From Bacteroidota bacterium (GTDB lineage Bacteria; Bacteroidota; Bacteroidia; Bacteroidales; Bacteroidaceae), in the NCBI GenBank assembly GCA_023415545.1, contig JAEZKJ010000005.1, positions 1 to 16,149 on the forward strand: a stretch of DNA of 16,149 nt, given 5' to 3'. Position numbers and translations under genes: made by a program. Below are positions 13,262-16,149 of this stretch, piece after piece. The first letter of the stretch is position 1. The number at the start of each line of letters is the position of its first letter. The notes beneath the pieces were generated by a model that had not been told where the DNA came from, did no database searches, and was given only the letters and a program-made list of their open reading frames with translations.

Positions 13262-16149
13262 TTACAAACCAAGTTTTACACCCAAAGTATAGGTCGTTGC
13301 ACGTGGATAAGCTGAATAGTCAAAGCCTCGTGTCATCGCTGAGTTTCTTGTCGAAACCTCAGGGTCGTATCCTGTATATTTGGTCCAAGTAAATAAGTTT
13401 TGAGCACTGAAATAAACTCGGAGTGAAGACAAACCGGTTCCCTTCAAGGCCTTGATTGGGAAGTTATATCCCATCTGTATATTCTTCAAACGAAGGAAAG
13501 AAGCATCTTCAACCTCACGGTTAGTATGAATATTGGTTAATCCACGTCCTACTGCCCATAGATAATTGGTAGGGTTCTCAGGAGTCCAATGATCCTTGAC
13601 TGTGCTCAATTGGTTGATATGACGTTCACTCAAGCTTTCAAGCTTCACACGATTGTAGTTGATGACATCATTGCCGTACGACCATTGCAAGAAGATGCTC
13701 AAGTCGAAATTTTTCCATGCGAAGCTATTGGTAAGACCACCTGTATGGATAGGCAAGCCATGGCCTATTACTGTTTGGTCCTCGACTGTAACCTTACCAT
13801 CGCCGTTCAAGTCCTTCAGTTTTGGATCACCAGGTTGGATAGCCGAACGTTCATTCGTATTATTTGGAATCTCAGGTTTTAGTACGTATACACCAGGTGA
13901 CACTTCGTTAAAGTCCTCATATTGATATACTCCGTCATAAACATATCCATACATTTCGGAAAGCGGCTCACCTACTTTACATATATAAAGATTGTCTATA
14001 CTTGGATAACGTATACCTGCCATACGGCTTAACTGCCCATCGGATAGAGCAGTAATCTTGTTCTTATTGAATGAGATGTTAAAGCTGGTTTTCCACTCCA
14101 ACTTGTTCTTGCCACCTGGAAGGTTAGTTGAGTTGAGTGTGATTTCCAAGCCTCGGTTATTGATACTACCAATATTCTGCTGTACCTGCGTAAAACCTAT
14201 TGAGGCAGGAACATCAGCATAAAGTAACAGGTCCTTTGTATCCTTGTTGTATATATCAATAGAACCATTGATACGGTTACCCATTATACCAAAATCAATA
14301 CCTATATTGGTTTGATAAGTTGTTTCCCACTTCAAATCTTTATTAGCAATCTGGTACATGTAGATACCGGGACTCATTGCATTACTGAATGCATAATTAA
14401 GATTTCCTGAATAAAGTTGGTGTGAAGGATAATTATATTGAGTAGCGTTGTTACCTGTAGCTCCCCAGCCCACTCTCAGCTTCAACGAATAAAGCCATGA
14501 ATTGCTTTTCAGCATGAAAGGTTCATCGGAGATACGCCAAGCAAATGATGCTGATGGGAAATATCCCCATTTGTTCTCAATGAACTTGGAAGAACCATCG
14601 GCACGCATAGTAGCTGTGATTAGGTAACGAGATTTCCAATCGTAGTTGAAACGAGTAAAGAACGACATCATGTTATTAGTTACATTGTCGGATGCTACAG
14701 ACTGAGCTGAGCCGGCATCAATACCCCAGAAGCCAATCTCTTCCCAAGGAATCATCACTGACTTGGCTCCCAAATTGGAAATCTGCTGACTTGAAAGTGA
14801 AGCACCAACCATTGCATTGTAATTGTGAGACTTTACTTTTTTCTTATAATTCAAAGTGTATTCATTCGACCAACTGTTCCATTCCTTGAAATTAAAGCTA
14901 CCATTTGTCTGACTAGCCGAATACGTTGGGTCACCATAATAAGTGTCGGAGTTATAAAAGTTTCGGGTACGGTCCTGACGCCATGTATAGGCAAAAGTAG
15001 CTTTGAACATCAAATCCTTATTAATGTTCCAATTCAAATATGTATTTAAACTAAGTTGTCGTTTGCGAAGTTTGGCAAATGTATTTTCGATGGTCTTAAC
15101 AGGGTTGTAAGGATATGTTCCACCGTTGTTGTCAATTACCTCTTCCAAATCATCCGTTGATTTGTATTTAACAGGACGATATGCCAATACTTGATATAGG
15201 AAGTATTGGGTACTTTGACCTCCACCTTCTGAAGGTGCCGATCCTGTTGAAATATTATTGGCAAAATTTAGGCTAGCTCCGAATTTTACTTTATCAGTAA
15301 GTTGCTGATCGAGTGTAACACGTGCTTTTAGGCTTTCAAAAGAAGACTCAATGATAGTTCCTTGTTGGTTTAGGTATGACAGACTAGCGCTATACTTAGT
15401 CTTAACATTACCTCCGACTATTGACACGTGATGGTTGGTCATTGGAGCAGACTGAAACACTCTGTCCTGCCAATTTGTTGAAACACGATTGTTGTAATCC
15501 TCGATGGTCTGATGACGTCCTAAGGCCTCATCATAGGTGAAGTATGTCTTCTTCATGTCAGAGTCAGACAAAATCTCCTGTTGAAGTTCCACAAAATCTC
15601 TTCCTTGAAGCAAATCCAAGAACTTAGGGCGTGTTTGGAAGGCTAAGTAACCATCGTAAGTGATACGAGGTGCACTTTCCTGACCTCGCTTAGTAGTAAT
15701 AATAACGACACCATTAGCGCCTCTGGCACCATAAATGGCAGTAGCAGAGGCATCCTTTAGGATGTCAATAGACTCAATGTCGTTAGGGTTTATAGAAGCA
15801 GCGTTTGCATCTTCTGTTGCAAATCCATCAATTACATAAAGTGGGTTACCATCGGCCACATCTGAAATAGTATTGCTACCACGAATGACGATATTCGCTT
15901 CCTCACCAGGTTGTCCACTACCTGAAACGACCTGAACACCGGCTACACGTCCTCCTAATGCTTGGTCGAACGAGGTAACAGTGGTCTTGTTCATTTCGTC
16001 CATGTCTACTTTTTCTACCGAACCTGTAAGGTCGCTCTTCTTGACTGTAGCATAACCTATGGCTACTACTTCATTCAGGAGGATGGCATCTTCCTTTAAA
16101 ACTACATTAATAACGGTTTGGGTACCTACTGTAACCTCCTGAGTGTTGT
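13262..16149 (-). CDS. susC: SusC/RagA-family TonB-dependent transporter (5' end beyond window)
   Basis: The frame is open to the right edge, with 961 residues visible and the N-terminus missing. The ATG at 16003 is internal. Upstream of it the frame encodes the end of a carboxypeptidase-regulatory-like domain (TVINVVLKEDAILLNEVVAI) and a TonB-box-like region (VVAIGYATVKKSDLTGSV). The SusC plug signature follows: ALGGRVAGVQVVSG, IVIRGSNTI, PLYVIDGF, and LKDASATAIYGARGANGVVI. The remainder is a TonB-dependent beta-barrel. It includes the extracellular Ca-binding-like stretch DLNGDGKVTVED seen in SusC proteins, and ends in an aromatic-containing last strand, TTYTLGVKLGL. It imports oligosaccharides across the outer membrane using TonB energy, with SusD as lid. 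Any promoter and regulator of the operon must lie outside the window. Confidence 0.97.
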   Translation of the reverse strand, partial: NTQEVTVGTQTVINVVLKEDAILLNEVVAIGYATVKKSDLTGSVEKVDMDEMNKTTVTSFDQALGGRVAGVQVVSGSGQPGEEANIVIRGSNTISDVADGNPLYVIDGFATEDANAASINPNDIESIDILKDASATAIYGARGANGVVIITTKRGQESAPRITYDGYLAFQTRPKFLDLLQGRDFVELQQEILSDSDMKKTYFTYDEALGRHQTIEDYNNRVSTNWQDRVFQSAPMTNHHVSIVGGNVKTKYSASLSYLNQQGTIIESSFESLKARVTLDQQLTDKVKFGASLNFANNISTGSAPSEGGGQSTQYFLYQVLAYRPVKYKSTDDLEEVIDNNGGTYPYNPVKTIENTFAKLRKRQLSLNTYLNWNINKDLMFKATFAYTWRQDRTRNFYNSDTYYGDPTYSASQTNGSFNFKEWNSWSNEYTLNYKKKVKSHNYNAMVGASLSSQQISNLGAKSVMIPWEEIGFWGIDAGSAQSVASDNVTNNMMSFFTRFNYDWKSRYLITATMRADGSSKFIENKWGYFPSASFAWRISDEPFMLKSNSWLYSLKLRVGWGATGNNATQYNYPSHQLYSGNLNYAFSNAMSPGIYMYQIANKDLKWETTYQTNIGIDFGIMGNRINGSIDIYNKDTKDLLLYADVPASIGFTQVQQNIGSINNRGLEITLNSTNLPGGKNKLEWKTSFNISFNKNKITALSDGQLSRMAGIRYPSIDNLYICKVGEPLSEMYGYVYDGVYQYEDFNEVSPGVYVLKPEIPNNTNERSAIQPGDPKLKDLNGDGKVTVEDQTVIGHGLPIHTGGLTNSFAWKNFDLSIFLQWSYGNDVINYNRVKLESLSERHINQLSTVKDHWTPENPTNYLWAVGRGLTNIHTNREVEDASFLRLKNIQMGYNFPIKALKGTGLSSLRVYFSAQNLFTWTKYTGYDPEVSTRNSAMTRGFDYSAYPRATTYTLGVKLGL

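Noticed and set aside
13262..16003. Taking the ATG at 16003 as the SusC start
   Set aside because: The frame continues upstream through a TonB-box-like motif and the end of a carboxypeptidase-regulatory-like domain, so this Met is internal and the gene is simply cut by the window edge.

Overview
The window comes from a member of the Bacteroidales (Bacteroides/Phocaeicola/Parabacteroides/Prevotella-like). The evidence is a SusC/SusD outer-membrane pair, several lipoproteins with acidic residues just after the lipobox cysteine (the Bacteroidota surface-export signal), fimbrillin-fold proteins, and families largely confined to this phylum (DUF5017, DUF4955-like, DUF4886, DUF1573). The species cannot be told from the sequence alone.

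All ten genes lie on the minus strand, nearly end to end, and the largest gap is about 100 bases. They read as one polysaccharide utilization locus (PUL), transcribed from the right edge to the left. In transcription order they are: a TonB-dependent SusC transporter (its start lies beyond the right edge); SusD; a DUF5017/PKD-like surface lipoprotein in the SusE position; a right-handed beta-helix lipoprotein resembling pectate-lyase/DUF4955 enzymes; three consecutive fimbrillin-like lipoproteins that each end in a jelly-roll, carbohydrate-binding-like domain; a family PL8 polysaccharide lyase with an N-terminal DUF1573 domain; a DUF4886 SGNH-type hydrolase; and an alpha/beta-hydrolase esterase cut by the left edge. 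There are no tRNA, rRNA, CRISPR or insertion-sequence features, and no regulator or main promoter is inside the window.

The inferred working model is as follows. Surface lipoproteins (the SusE-position protein and the fimbrillin-CBM trio) bind a glycan. The beta-helix lipoprotein may cut it at the surface, SusCD imports the oligosaccharides, and the periplasmic PL8 enzyme cleaves next to uronic acids. The two esterase-like proteins may remove acyl groups. PL8 points to a uronic-acid polysaccharide: hyaluronan/chondroitin-type glycosaminoglycans or a xanthan-like exopolysaccharide. No sulfatase or unsaturated glucuronyl hydrolase is visible, so the substrate is unresolved.

The most notable items are the triplicated fimbrillin-plus-jelly-roll lipoproteins, the DUF1573-PL8 fusion, and a perfect 15-bp stem-loop just upstream of the PL8 start codon. 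The stem-loop could set the expression of the distal enzyme genes relative to the surface-binding genes.
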